Shown: piece by piece, positions 7,024 to 16,627 of the stretch
Position numbering within the stretch: position 1 is the stretch's first letter
Layout of the letters: each line of letters opens with the position of its first letter
From: Gammaproteobacteria bacterium
GTDB lineage: Bacteria > Pseudomonadota > Gammaproteobacteria > Nevskiales > Nevskiaceae
NCBI GenBank assembly: GCA_026398815.1
Contig: JAPLSA010000008.1
Coordinates: 186,001-250,000, forward strand
DNA: 64,000 bases
Direction of reading: 5' to 3'
Translations under genes and position numbers: made by a program
Notes under the pieces: generated by a model
What the model saw: only the letters and a program-made list of their open reading frames with translations
Databases searched by the model: none
What the model was told of the DNA's origin: nothing

Positions 7024-8548
7024 GGGCGAAATGCGTGGCGGCCGGCACCACGGCATCGAGCACGCGGGCCGATGACAGCACGCCTGGCAGGCCGGCGCCG
7101 GGATGGGTGCCGGCACCGACCAGATACAGGTGCTCGACGTCCTCGCTGCGGTTGTGCGGCCGGAACCAGGCGCTCTGGGTCAGGATCGGTTCCAGGCTGA
7201 ATGCCGCTCCGTTGACCGAGTTCAGGCGATCCTGGAAATCCTGAGGTGTCAGCAGCCGCTGGGTGACGATCTGCTGCGCAAGGTCTGGCAGCACGGTCGC
7301 CGACAGCAGCTTCTCGATCGCCTGGCGATAGCGCTCGGCAGTGGTCGACCAGTTGGTGCCGCTGCCGAGGTGTGGTACCGGCGACAGCACGTAGAAGGTG
7401 TCGCAGCCGGCCGGCGCCAGCGAGGGATCGGTGGCGGTCGGCCGATGCAGATACAGGCTGAAGTCATCGGCCAGCACCTTGCGGTCGAAGATGTCGCCGA
7501 GCAGTTCCCGGTAGCGCGGCCCGAGCATGATCGTGTGATGTTCGACCTCCGGGTACTGGCGGCGAGTGCCGAAGTACCAGACGAACAGGCCCATCGAGTA
7601 GCGCGCGCGTTCGAGCTTGCCGTTGCTCCAGCGGCGCCGCGCCGCTGCCGGGAGCAGGTGCCGGTAGGTCCAGGCCGCGTCGGCATTCGACACCACGATG
7701 TCGGCGGCGATGCGCTCGCCATCGACCAGCCTGACGCCGACCGCCTTGCCGGCCTCAACCAGGATCTCGGCCACTTCGCTGTTGCAGCGCAGGACGTTGC
7801 CCTGCCCCTCGATCAGATCAACGAGCCCGGTGACCAGGCGGCCGGTGCCGCCCATCGCGAAATGCACGCCCCACTTCCGCTCCAGGTGGGCGATCAGGCA
7901 GTACACCGAAGTAGTGCTGAACGGATTGCCACCGACCAGCAGCGGATGGAAGCTGAGCACGGTGCGCAGGCGCTCGTCGCGGACGTACTGCGATACCAGG
8001 CCGTAGACGGTCCGGTAGCTGGCCAGCTTCATCAGGTCCGGCAGCACCTTGACCATGTCGATGATCGAGTTGAACGGCAGATGGCCAAGCTGCTCGAAGC
8101 CGACCTTGAAGATCGCTTCGCTGGCCTGCATGTAGCGCTCGTAGCCGGCGACATCATCGGGCGAAAACTTCGCCACCTCGCGCCGCATCGCGTCGGCATC
8201 GCCGGTGTAGTCGAAGCAGTCGCCGTCGGCGAAGCGGATCCGGTAGAACGGCGAGATCGGCCGCAGTTCGACATCGTCGGCGAGCCGTCGGCCGCACAGG
8301 GTCCAGAGCTCCTCGAACAGGAACGGCGCCGTGACGATGGTCGGCCCGGCATCGAAGGTGTAGCCCTGCTGCCGGTAGACGTAGGCCCGTCCGCCCGGGG
8401 CATCGAGCTTTTCCAGCACCGTCACCCGATAGCCTCGGGCACCAAGCCGCACAGCTGCGGCCAGGCCGCCAAAACCGCTGCCGATGACCACCGCGTGCGG
8501 CCGTGAATCGGGACAGATATCGGGCGGGAACTGCAGAGGTGCATTCAT
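7016..8548 (-). CDS. crtI: CrtI, phytoene desaturase
   Basis: CrtI is the FAD-dependent desaturase that converts phytoene to neurosporene or lycopene. The 510-residue protein begins with the FAD-binding fold VVIGSGFGGLAAAVRLGARG. FDAGPTIVTAPFLFEELW comes next, and the C-terminal bacterial phytoene desaturase signature is LYLVGAGTHPGAGLPGVLSS. The ATG at 8548 lies inside the downstream half of a putative PpsR operator pair. It is the first gene of the leftward crtI-crtB-small-protein unit. The number of desaturation steps (three or four) cannot be read from sequence alone. Confidence 0.95.
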   Translation of the reverse strand: MNAPLQFPPDICPDSRPHAVVIGSGFGGLAAAVRLGARGYRVTVLEKLDAPGGRAYVYRQQGYTFDAGPTIVTAPFLFEELWTLCGRRLADDVELRPISPFYRIRFADGDCFDYTGDADAMRREVAKFSPDDVAGYERYMQASEAIFKVGFEQLGHLPFNSIIDMVKVLPDLMKLASYRTVYGLVSQYVRDERLRTVLSFHPLLVGGNPFSTTSVYCLIAHLERKWGVHFAMGGTGRLVTGLVDLIEGQGNVLRCNSEVAEILVEAGKAVGVRLVDGERIAADIVVSNADAAWTYRHLLPAAARRRWSNGKLERARYSMGLFVWYFGTRRQYPEVEHHTIMLGPRYRELLGDIFDRKVLADDFSLYLHRPTATDPSLAPAGCDTFYVLSPVPHLGSGTNWSTTAERYRQAIEKLLSATVLPDLAQQIVTQRLLTPQDFQDRLNSVNGAAFSLEPILTQSAWFRPHNRSEDVEHLYLVGAGTHPGAGLPGVLSSARVLDAVVPAATHFAHV

Positions 8549-8582
8549 GTGTTGACAGTATCAATGTCAATCAATCATGACA
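8540..8582. promoter_or_regulatory. PpsR/CrtJ-type operator pair at the crtI start
   Basis: An exact TGT-N12-ACA box with good internal symmetry, TGTCAATCAATCATGACA, lies at 8565-8582. A second box with one mismatch (TGC-N12-ACA) lies at 8540-8557, 7 bp away, and covers the crtI ATG. The spacing matches the other two operators of the cluster. A repressor here would block both promoter and start codon. Confidence 0.65.
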
Positions 8583-8647
8583 ACGCACAAATGGCTGGCC
8601 ACCGCCGCACAACCCCGGCCACGCCTTGGGCCGCCGTGCTTGTATGA

Positions 8648-9037
<390 letters not shown>

Positions 9038-9073
9038 AGCAGCACGCAGCGCATCAGGCGCTGCCACGAAAAA

Positions 9074-9105
9074 GGCGGAAGGTCTCTCGACCTTCCGCCT
9101 TTTTT
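9074..9105 (+). terminator. Rho-independent terminator after glnB
   Basis: The perfect 11-bp stem GGCGGAAGGTC / GACCTTCCGCC around a TCTC loop is followed by six T. Five A precede the stem, so it may also end leftward transcription. Confidence 0.93.
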
Positions 9106-9149
9106 GTTGCGGCGCTGCCGTCAGCGAAGGCCGCGGCGTGCGTTCCGGA

Positions 9150-9539
9150 TCAGGCCGGGGCGAAGCAGTAGCAGCAGATCTTGTTGCCGTCCGGATCGCG
9201 CACGTAGGCGGCGTATGCCGTCGGCGTGAACGAACGCGGGCCCGGCGCGCCTTCGTCCTTGCCGCCGTGGGCCAGCGCGATTTCGTGGAACTTGTGCACC
9301 GCCGCCCGCGACGGCGCAGCGAAGCTGATGGTGCCGCCGTTCGCGTAGGTCGCCGGCAGGCCGTTGCCCGGCTTGGTGATCATGAACAGGTCGGAATCCG
9401 CTGCGCCGGAACTCCACAGCGACGCCGCGTCGAAGTTCATGACGCGCTTCAGGCCCATCGTCTCGAGGACGGCGTCATAGAACTTGCGGCCGCGCTCGAC
9501 ATCATTGGTGCCAACAACCACATGCGTGAAAATACCCAT
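9150..9539 (-). CDS. VOC-family (glyoxalase/bleomycin-resistance fold) protein
   Basis: The 129-residue protein has the vicinal-oxygen-chelate layout. It opens with FTHVVVGTNDVERGRKFYDA and ends with AAYVRDPDGNKICCYC, the typical last beta strand with a metal-side Glu position replaced by Cys/Tyr context. A GGAG-type ribosome-binding site precedes the ATG at 9539; an in-frame extension to 9851 has no homology and is rejected. Members include dioxygenases, glyoxalase-like enzymes and binding proteins; the substrate cannot be told. Downstream neighbours are unrelated. Confidence 0.85.
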   Translation of the reverse strand: MGIFTHVVVGTNDVERGRKFYDAVLETMGLKRVMNFDAASLWSSGAADSDLFMITKPGNGLPATYANGGTISFAAPSRAAVHKFHEIALAHGGKDEGAPGPRSFTPTAYAAYVRDPDGNKICCYCFAPA

Positions 9540-9735
9540 GGTGAATTCTCCTCGGAAGTAGGGGTTTTTTAGACATTGGGCGCCGGTTTCCACTGCCTTC
9601 GGACCCGGTACCTGCGCGCACTCTGGAGCAGTCACCGGCGTCGCACAAGATGTGCGGATTCGCGCCAGAAAGCCTCTTCGGCACGGCCACTTATGACACA
9701 GGGCCAGCCTACGGACAGCGTCTGCTGAGCGCCTC

Positions 9736-10575
9736 TCAGATCGGGGCCGGGGCGCTGATCGGCGCGCTCGAACCTTCCTCGTCGGTCCACACCCGGAACA
9801 GTTCCAGCGTGTGCGGGCCATAGGTCGTGGTGATCGCGACGTCAGCGGCATCGCGGCCGCGCGCGATCAGGATGCGGCCGATGCGTGGCTGGTTGTTGCG
9901 CGGATCGAAGGCGTGCCAGGCGCCACCGAGGAACACTTCCATCGAACCGGCGAAATCCATCGGCGCATCGACCTTGGGCACGCCGATGTCGCCCAGGTAG
10001 GCGGTGCAGTAACGGGCCGGAATGTTCAGGCAACGGCAGAAGGCGATTGCCAGATGCGCATAGTCACGGCAAACGCCACGCCCTTCGATGTAGGCCTCGA
10101 AGGCGGTCTTGGTGGGTCGCGCGAACTCGTAGCCGAAGCGGATGTGGCGATTGACGAAATCGCAGACCGCCTGCACGCGACGCCAGCCGAGTGGCGTCTG
10201 GCCAAATAGGCTCCAGGCAATATCGGTCAACAGATCGGTTTCGCAGTAGCGGCTGCCGAGCAGGTAGATCAGGGTCTCTTCCGGCAGCGATTCGACCGGA
10301 TGCTGCACGGCGTCGAGCAGCACCGGCTCCGGCATGCCGTGATCGCGAATCAGGCCATCAGCAAACAGCCGCACCCGTCCAGCGGGTGCCTTGATCCGGC
10401 TGCACCAGTTGCCGAAGCTGTCGCGATACATGGTGATCGGCACCGGCGGATCGATGCAGAGATGGTCGGGACGCGCCAGATCGGAAGCCCGCGAGTAGTG
10501 GGCGTGCAGATTGAGGATCATCGGTGTCGGCTGCGGACACTGATAGATGATCTCGTAGCCAAAGCGGATCAGCAT
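9736..10575 (-). CDS. Transglutaminase-like cysteine peptidase family protein
   Basis: The 279-residue protein has the transglutaminase-like core. The catalytic Cys is in EGRGVCRDYAHLAIAFCR, the His in GAWHAFDPRNN and the Asp directly after it in FDPR. Before the core is a beta-rich N-terminal domain starting LIRFGYEIIYQCPQPTP, typical of bacterial transglutaminase-like proteins. No signal peptide is visible. The ATG at 10575 fits where homology begins. It lies 55 nt downstream of the N-formylglutamate amidohydrolase family gene on the same strand. Actual activity (protease, amidase or crosslinking) is not predictable. Confidence 0.88.
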   Translation of the reverse strand: MLIRFGYEIIYQCPQPTPMILNLHAHYSRASDLARPDHLCIDPPVPITMYRDSFGNWCSRIKAPAGRVRLFADGLIRDHGMPEPVLLDAVQHPVESLPEETLIYLLGSRYCETDLLTDIAWSLFGQTPLGWRRVQAVCDFVNRHIRFGYEFARPTKTAFEAYIEGRGVCRDYAHLAIAFCRCLNIPARYCTAYLGDIGVPKVDAPMDFAGSMEVFLGGAWHAFDPRNNQPRIGRILIARGRDAADVAITTTYGPHTLELFRVWTDEEGSSAPISAPAPI

Positions 10576-10630
10576 GGGACTCTTTCCGGCAAGTGGGTGG
10601 ACCACGGTTCCGGATGATCCGGTGCCGGAG

Positions 10631-11425
10631 CTACAGCGCTGCAAGAAGCGGAGGCAGCAAGCGTGCCAGTCGTGCCACCCATTGCTGCTGGCCGGCGCTG
10701 TCGGCGATCAGATCCTGGCGGATCTCCAGTTCGACATGCGGCAAGCCGCGTCGTTCGCCATGCTCGGGGATCGTCCAGTCGGTCTGATCGGACAGATCGT
10801 AGGGCTCGTTGTAGCCGACGTTGAGGCCGCCCTCGGCCTCCAGCGCGCGGCCCAGTGCCAGCGCCAGACGCGGATCGCGGTTGTACAGCACACCGACCTG
10901 CCAGGGGCGACGGCGACCGTCCCAGATCGGCGTGAAGCTGTGGATCGCGATCAATGCCGTCGGATGCCGTTGCTGCCGGCGCTCGTCGAGCAAGGCCGCG
11001 ATGGCGGCGTGATATGGCCGGAAGATCTCGCGGGCGCGCTGTTCGGCATCGGTAGAAGTGACCGACGCGTTGCCCGGAATCACCGTGCCGTCGCTGACCG
11101 TGACGATCGACTCGGCGCTGTGCAGCGGCCGATTGCAGTCGATCACCAGCCGCGAGTAGCGCTGCATCAGCAAGGCCGCCTTGAGCATTGCCGACAGCCG
11201 CAACGCAACTTCCGCCGAACCGATATCCCAGCCGATGTGACGGCGCAGTTCCGCTTCCACGAGACCCAGCGCACCCAGACGGTGCGGCACGGCGCAGCCT
11301 GCATGGTCAGCGACCAGCACCAACGGCGAAGCACCATCGAGACGCTGGGTCCAGACCGGCGACGGTTCGCCAGCGACCAGCAGTGATGCGGAGGACTGCG
11401 ATTCGGAATGTGCCGAGAGCGCCAT
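10631..11425 (-). CDS. N-formylglutamate amidohydrolase family protein
   Basis: The family hydrolyses N-formylglutamate, the last step of one histidine degradation route, and has many divergent members of unknown substrate. Visible are PLVLVADHAGCAVPHRLG near residue 35, RYSRLVIDCNRPL, TALIAIHSFTPIWDGRRRPW and GLPHVELEIRQDLI, which carry the conserved His, Asp and Glu residues. The protein has 264 residues. No hut genes lie nearby, and the company of a transglutaminase-like gene argues against a dedicated histidine pathway. Confidence 0.87.
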   Translation of the reverse strand: MALSAHSESQSSASLLVAGEPSPVWTQRLDGASPLVLVADHAGCAVPHRLGALGLVEAELRRHIGWDIGSAEVALRLSAMLKAALLMQRYSRLVIDCNRPLHSAESIVTVSDGTVIPGNASVTSTDAEQRAREIFRPYHAAIAALLDERRQQRHPTALIAIHSFTPIWDGRRRPWQVGVLYNRDPRLALALGRALEAEGGLNVGYNEPYDLSDQTDWTIPEHGERRGLPHVELEIRQDLIADSAGQQQWVARLARLLPPLLAAL

Positions 11426-11476
11426 GGTGTCGGGTCTCGGACTTCGATGAAGCCGCCGGGAGGCGGTCTTCGTAAA

Positions 11477-11553
11477 TGGTCGGGGCGACAGGATTCGAAC
11501 CTACGACCTCTTGCTCCCGAAGCAAGCGCTCTACCAAGCTGAGCTACGCCCCG
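11477..11553 (-). tRNA. tRNA-Pro (anticodon CGG)
   Basis: The 77-nt gene folds as a cloverleaf. The acceptor stem CGGGGCG pairs with CGCCCCG, the D arm contains AGCTCAGCTTGGTAGAGC, the anticodon loop is TTCGGGA between CTTGC and GCAAG, and the T arm contains GGTTCGAATCC. The CCA end is encoded (TGG at 11477-11479 on the plus strand). It reads codon CCG. Confidence 0.97.
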
Positions 11554-11577
11554 CAAACTGCGGTTTTGCTGCTGAAT

Positions 11578-12675
11578 CTAGCTGTCTCGCCGAAGGCAGA
11601 AATCAACCAGTTCCATGAGCGCTTTTTTGTGCGGAGTTTCGGGCAAACCCTGCAGCGCTGCGTGTGCCGAGTAGCTGTACTGCCCGGCGAGGGCGCGACT
11701 ATACGGGATCGCTCCAGTGGCTTCAACCGTTTCGAGCACATCTTTGATGCGCTCGACGCGACCGTTGGCAATGGCGTCGCGAATCAGCGCGCGCTGGGCC
11801 TCATTGCCTTTCTGCATCGCGTACAGCAGCGGCAGGGTCGGCTTGCCTTCGGCCAGATCGGTGCCCAGATTCTTGCCGCTGACTTCGGGGTCGGCGGTGT
11901 AGTCGAGCAGGTCGTCAATCAGCTGGTAAGTCATGCCGAAGTCGTGGCCGAACTGCCCGTAGATCGCCTGCTGCTCGGGCGGCAGATCGGCCGCGATCGC
12001 ACCGAGCGTCGCTGCTGCGCGGAACAGCTGCGCGGTCTTCAGCTCGATCACCCGCAGGTAGCGGGCTTCGGTGATGTCCGGGTCGTTGCAGTTCATCAAC
12101 TGCAGCACTTCGCCTTCGGCGATGGCATTGGTGGTGTCGGCCATCGTCCGCATCACCGCCATGCGATCGCTTTCCACCATCAGCTGGAAGCTGCGCGAAT
12201 AGAGGAAATCGCCGGACAGCACTGCGCCGGCATTGCCCCAGACGGCGTTGGCCGTCTTGCGCCCGCGACGGCGATCGGAGTGATCGACGACATCGTCGTG
12301 CAGCAAGGTGGCGGTGTGGATGAATTCGATGACCACAGCGAGCAGGTTCGGCAGCTCGCCACGGGCGCCGAGTGCACGGGCGACCAGCAGCAGCAGCGCC
12401 GGCCGCAGCCGCTTGCCGCCGGCCGCGATGATGTAGCCGCCGATCTCGTTGATCAGCGGCACTTCGGACGCCAGACGCCGACGGATCAGCGCATCGACGG
12501 CGCGCATGTCCTCGTCGATCGGGGACAGCAAGGCGCTCAGTTCGGCCGACCGCCCCTTGCCCGAGGACAGCTGGGGAACGGCGGCCGCAACAGCAGCCAG
12601 GCCGCCGGCGGAAAACACGGAATCCACGGGATTGATGGTCAAGGAGAGAGCAGTCTGGAAGCGATGCGCCGGCAT
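11578..12675 (-). CDS. ispB: Octaprenyl-type polyprenyl diphosphate synthase
   Basis: This enzyme makes the long isoprenoid tail of ubiquinone. The first Asp-rich motif is in TATLLHDDVVDHSDRRRGR and the second in YQLIDDLLDYTAD, with AAGGKRLRPALLLLVARALG before the first. These are the signatures of medium/long-chain trans-prenyltransferases such as IspB. The ATG at 12675 is preceded by an in-frame TTG and the exact N-terminus is uncertain; strong homology begins around residue 45. The stop lies 24 nt from the tRNA-Pro gene on the same strand. Chain length is not readable from the sequence here. Confidence 0.92.
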   Translation of the reverse strand: MPAHRFQTALSLTINPVDSVFSAGGLAAVAAAVPQLSSGKGRSAELSALLSPIDEDMRAVDALIRRRLASEVPLINEIGGYIIAAGGKRLRPALLLLVARALGARGELPNLLAVVIEFIHTATLLHDDVVDHSDRRRGRKTANAVWGNAGAVLSGDFLYSRSFQLMVESDRMAVMRTMADTTNAIAEGEVLQLMNCNDPDITEARYLRVIELKTAQLFRAAATLGAIAADLPPEQQAIYGQFGHDFGMTYQLIDDLLDYTADPEVSGKNLGTDLAEGKPTLPLLYAMQKGNEAQRALIRDAIANGRVERIKDVLETVEATGAIPYSRALAGQYSYSAHAALQGLPETPHKKALMELVDFCLRRDS

Positions 12676-12750
12676 CAAGCCGGCTGACCGTCGCCGCGAG
12701 AGGCGACGCCGGATTCTATCAGCCTGAAAACAGCGCAGCCGTTGCTCGGG

Positions 12751-13986
12751 TCAAGCGCCGGCTTCGGTCACCAGGTCCTTCAGCGGCACCGATTCATCGG
12801 CCAGTCGCTCCGGCGCCAGCGAGGCCCGGGCCGCCACCAGCTTCTTCATCATGCCGAAGTCGCGCAGCTGGCTGACGGCATCGGCCGCGATCACCCGACC
12901 CTGCTTCAGGTAGAACGCCGAGAACGTGCGGCTGGCGGTGGAACCGCGCACCACCAGCTGGTCGTAGCCAGCCGACAACCCGCACATCTGCAGCTTCAGT
13001 TCGTACTGGTCGGACCAGAACCACGGCAGCTCGTCGTAGGCTTTGGGCTGGCCCATGATCGCGCGCGCCGCATAGCGCGCCTGCTCCATCGCGTTGGGAA
13101 CCGATTCCAGTCGCACGCGGCCGCCGAGCAGCGCGCTCGGCCGGTTGGCGCAGTCGCCTGCAGCGTAGATATCGGGATCGGAGGTCTGGCCGTGCTCGTC
13201 GACGACGATGCCGTTGTCGACCGTCAGGCCGGCCGCCACGGCCAGCTCGCAGTTCGGGATCAGGCCGATGCCGACGATCACCGCATCGGCATTGATGATG
13301 CTGCCGTCGACCAGCTTGACGCCGCTGACCGCGCCCTCGCCGACCAGCGCGGCGATCTGCACGCCCAGCCGGATGTCGACGCTTTCCTCGCGATGCACGC
13401 GGGTGTAGAACTCGGAAATCTCCGGCGCGGTGACGCGTGCCAGCACCCGCGGCGCCGATTCCAGCACGGTCACCGACAGGCCTTTCTTGACGGCGACGGC
13501 GGCGATCTCCAGACCGATGTAACCGCCGCCGATGATCACCAGACTGCGGCCTTCGACCAGCTGTTCGCGGATCGCGGCGGCGTCGGCCACCGAGCGCAGC
13601 GACAGCACGTTGGCGAGATCGGCACCCGGGATCGGCAGCGGACGCGCGCGTCCGCCAGTGGTCAGTGCCAGCTTCGTGTAGGTCAGGATCTGACCGTCGG
13701 ACAGCGTGACGGTGTGGGCGTTGCGGTCGATCGCCGAGGCCGACACGCCACCGATAAATTCGATCTGGTTCTTCTCGTGCACGGCCGCCGAGCGAATCGG
13801 AAGCTGGTCGGCCGTGACGGTGCCGGTGAGGAAGCCTTTCGACAGCGGCGGCCGCTTGTACGGCAGCTCGGCTTCATCGCCGATGATCACCACGCGGCCC
13901 GGGAAGCCCAGCGTCCGCAGCTCGGCAGCGAATTCGCTGCCGGCCTGCCCGCCACCGATGATGGCCACTGTCGAATCGGCATTCAT
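12751..13986 (-). CDS. FAD/NAD-dependent ferredoxin (rubredoxin) reductase
   Basis: The 411-residue protein passes electrons from NADH to a small iron-sulfur partner, as in putidaredoxin or rubredoxin reductases. An FAD-binding fold is at the N-terminus (VAIIGGGQAGSEFAAELR) followed by LPYKRPPLSKGFLTG. A central NAD-binding fold is VIIGGGYIGLEIAAVAVKKG, and the second FAD contact is DIYAAGDCANRPS. The C-terminal reductase domain contains ELPWFWSDQYELKLQ. No ferredoxin, P450 or oxygenase gene is adjacent, so the partner is encoded elsewhere. Confidence 0.92.
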   Translation of the reverse strand: MNADSTVAIIGGGQAGSEFAAELRTLGFPGRVVIIGDEAELPYKRPPLSKGFLTGTVTADQLPIRSAAVHEKNQIEFIGGVSASAIDRNAHTVTLSDGQILTYTKLALTTGGRARPLPIPGADLANVLSLRSVADAAAIREQLVEGRSLVIIGGGYIGLEIAAVAVKKGLSVTVLESAPRVLARVTAPEISEFYTRVHREESVDIRLGVQIAALVGEGAVSGVKLVDGSIINADAVIVGIGLIPNCELAVAAGLTVDNGIVVDEHGQTSDPDIYAAGDCANRPSALLGGRVRLESVPNAMEQARYAARAIMGQPKAYDELPWFWSDQYELKLQMCGLSAGYDQLVVRGSTASRTFSAFYLKQGRVIAADAVSQLRDFGMMKKLVAARASLAPERLADESVPLKDLVTEAGA

Positions 13987-14131
13987 CGGAAGCCTCCGGA
14001 CAGGCGCGGGGCGGAGGCAGCAGCGTATCGGGTCATCAGGCAGTCACCGTGTCAGGAACGGCGCGCATGTTAGCAATCCGGTCCGGCCAGCGCCCCGACT
14101 CATGGACGGGTCGCTGGCCGGTCGCCACCAT

Positions 14132-16627
14132 TCAGAACTGATAGCGCAGGAAGAAGCCGATGTTGTCGCGGTCGCGAATCTGGTTGTTCGCACCGCCGCG
14201 CGTGTACATGTTGTAGGTGATGGTCAGCGAGGTCGACTTCTCGTAGCGGATCTCGAACAGCGAGTTCAGCTGGATGCGACCTTCGACGAAGTTGGCACCC
14301 GGGCCCGGCGAGTTGTTGTAGACGTCGTGCTGGAAGATGAACAGCGGCTGGATCGAGATGCCCGGCAGCACCGACTCATAGCTGATGCGGCCGACCACGC
14401 GGTAGCCGCCGGCCAGCGAATGGGCGAACTGGTTGCGCTTGGCCTGGAACGGATTGAAGCGCAGGCCGTCCGGCCCGAACGAGCAGCTTGGATTGGTCGA
14501 GCAGGCCAGACGCGAGCCGTCGGCGCCCGAGCCGTCGGCACCGGCCGAGGCGTGCGTGTAGGCCGCACCCGGCCCTTCGATCTGCAGCTGATCGAACTTC
14601 GGCAGGTTCAGCACGTGGGTCGCCGCCACTTCATAGAGCAGGATGACCTGATCGGCGCCGATCCAGTTCTCGGTGCCGGACAGCACGCGGGTGGCGCCGA
14701 ACACGTAATTCAGCACCTTGCCGGGAATCCAGCCCTGGATGTACGAGTTCGGCGCGTTCTCGCCGATCTGGATACCGCGATACGGGGTGATGAAGTTCGG
14801 GAAGCTGCGCGCCGAACCCGGCACCGAACCGATGACCAGACTCAAGTTGTCCGGGAACGGGTTGTTGCCGTCGGCATCGACGAAGTTATTGCTGTCGTAG
14901 AGGCTGTACTGGTTGCCACCGTCTTCGGTGAACGCGACCGTGTTCGTGGTGCCGAAGCAGCCGATCGCCACGTCGTGGCAACGGGTCAGCGACGGGCCGA
15001 ATGCGGCAAACGCGAGGTCGACAATCGCCACCTGCAGCGGCAGGTTCGGGCGGTACGAGACTTCGCCCTGATAGCTGTAGTCGCCGTAGGTGGTGTTGAA
15101 GCTGAAGCCGATCAGCTTGCGGTTCTCCGGATACTCCAGCTGGATGCGCGCCGTATCGAACGGCACGGCGTCGGAAGCCTGCTGGCCCGGGCGCGGCAGG
15201 ATCAGGTTGGCGAACGCACCGAGATCGCCGCCGATGTCGGCCGCCGAGCCGGGGCTCGCCGCCAGCAGCTGCAAGGTATCGAGCGTCAGCGAGGTCTGGC
15301 CGGCAATGCCTTGCAGCGCGATCGGCAGGTTCGGGCAGGACTGCAGGAACTCGGTCGTGTTGCGGGCGTCGATGCCGACCGCCGAACCCTCGCGCCGGGC
15401 GCAGCTGGCGTCGGTGGCGTAGGTGCTGACGTACGGCAGCTTCGAGTGGTAGTTCATGAAGTAGGCACTCAGCTCGGTGCCGTTGTTCAGCCAGTCGGCG
15501 TAGTAGCTGAGCTTGAAGCCGTACTGCCCCTGGTCCTTGGCGCGGTTGTCCTGCAGGCGCGGAATCGTCAGGCTGGTCGGCGTCACCGCCGTCAGCGGAT
15601 TGTCGAGACGGCCACCGGCCACCTGGTCGAAATCGTCCGCCGCCGAGCCGAAGCTGGCATTGACGAAGCCGCGCTGGTCCTGGGTGCCGAGATCGACGAA
15701 GGAGTTGAAGGTGCCCGGCGTCGGGATTTCCACCGCCCGCCATTCGAACTGGTAATAGCCCTCGATCGACACGCCTTCGACGATATTGGTCGACAGCCGC
15801 AGCATGTTGACCGGCACGTACAGGTCTTCCAGCAGGCCGTTGCCGCTGCGGAAGAAGGCGTTGGCGTTGATCGGCTGCGCCTGGTTGACCGAGTTCAGGA
15901 TCGCCACCGTCGACTCGCCCCACTGCACGGTCTGGCGGCCGATGCGGAACTGCAGGTCGCGCTCACCCGGCAGCGCCACCGAGCCGAAGAAATTGGTGTC
16001 GAGGAACTGGTAGCGCAGGCCGATCTGCTGGCCCTCGTCCTCGTTGCGCGCTTCGGTGAACGCCTGGCCGGGGCCGTAGACCTGGCCGAAGTAGCGGTTC
16101 GAGGGATTGCTGCGCACCGTGCCCGAGGTGCCGACCGCCGCCGCGTTCGCCGCCGTGATGCGGTTCCGGTAGCGCACCTTGCCGTGGTACAGCGCCGGGT
16201 CGTAGATCGCGCGGCCGCGATAGAAGAAGCCGAAGTCGCCGGATTCGATCTTCAGATCGTGCGTCCACACGATCGGGCTCTGGGTCACATCGCCCTGGTT
16301 GAAGTTCAGGTTGCCGTCGTCGAAGTTCATCGACGCCGCACCCGGCGAGCGCCGCAGCTTCTGCGCCGGATAGATCTGCTCGCGATTCAGGCCCTGGCAG
16401 AGCTGGTAGACGCCGGAACAGACGTTCGGATCGATGTTGGACTTGCCGATCAGCCGCGCGTCCTGCGGCTCCAGGCGAAACGCGACGCCGGCCACCAGCG
16501 TCTGGTTCAGGACCGCCGTGAAATCCTGGTCGATGAAGTTGAAACCGAATTCGGTCGCCGTCACCGCGATCGGCGACAGGCTGCCGGCGATCACCACGGC
16601 ACACGCTGCACGCTGGGCTGCACGCAT
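14132..16627 (-). CDS. DUF1302-family outer-envelope protein (solo copy)
   Basis: The 831-residue protein has a Sec signal peptide (about residues 1-24, ending near PIAVTA). A long beta-rich body follows, beginning FGFNFIDQDFTAVLNQTLVAG and ending in an aromatic C-terminus, NIGFFLRYQF, typical of outer-membrane beta-barrels. It shares the DUF1302 pattern with the 728-residue protein at 47.0-49.2 kb, including the RLIGKSN/RLLAKLSN element, QIGRQTVQWGES-like strand and QDQRD/RDRDNIGF end. GGGAGGAGG precedes the ATG at 16627; an in-frame extension to 16900 is rejected. Unlike the other copy it has no DUF1329 partner. DUF1302 function is unsettled; in several bacteria members accompany growth on hydrophobic substrates. 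Confidence 0.88.
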   Translation of the reverse strand: MRAAQRAACAVVIAGSLSPIAVTATEFGFNFIDQDFTAVLNQTLVAGVAFRLEPQDARLIGKSNIDPNVCSGVYQLCQGLNREQIYPAQKLRRSPGAASMNFDDGNLNFNQGDVTQSPIVWTHDLKIESGDFGFFYRGRAIYDPALYHGKVRYRNRITAANAAAVGTSGTVRSNPSNRYFGQVYGPGQAFTEARNEDEGQQIGLRYQFLDTNFFGSVALPGERDLQFRIGRQTVQWGESTVAILNSVNQAQPINANAFFRSGNGLLEDLYVPVNMLRLSTNIVEGVSIEGYYQFEWRAVEIPTPGTFNSFVDLGTQDQRGFVNASFGSAADDFDQVAGGRLDNPLTAVTPTSLTIPRLQDNRAKDQGQYGFKLSYYADWLNNGTELSAYFMNYHSKLPYVSTYATDASCARREGSAVGIDARNTTEFLQSCPNLPIALQGIAGQTSLTLDTLQLLAASPGSAADIGGDLGAFANLILPRPGQQASDAVPFDTARIQLEYPENRKLIGFSFNTTYGDYSYQGEVSYRPNLPLQVAIVDLAFAAFGPSLTRCHDVAIGCFGTTNTVAFTEDGGNQYSLYDSNNFVDADGNNPFPDNLSLVIGSVPGSARSFPNFITPYRGIQIGENAPNSYIQGWIPGKVLNYVFGATRVLSGTENWIGADQVILLYEVAATHVLNLPKFDQLQIEGPGAAYTHASAGADGSGADGSRLACSTNPSCSFGPDGLRFNPFQAKRNQFAHSLAGGYRVVGRISYESVLPGISIQPLFIFQHDVYNNSPGPGANFVEGRIQLNSLFEIRYEKSTSLTITYNMYTRGGANNQIRDRDNIGFFLRYQF

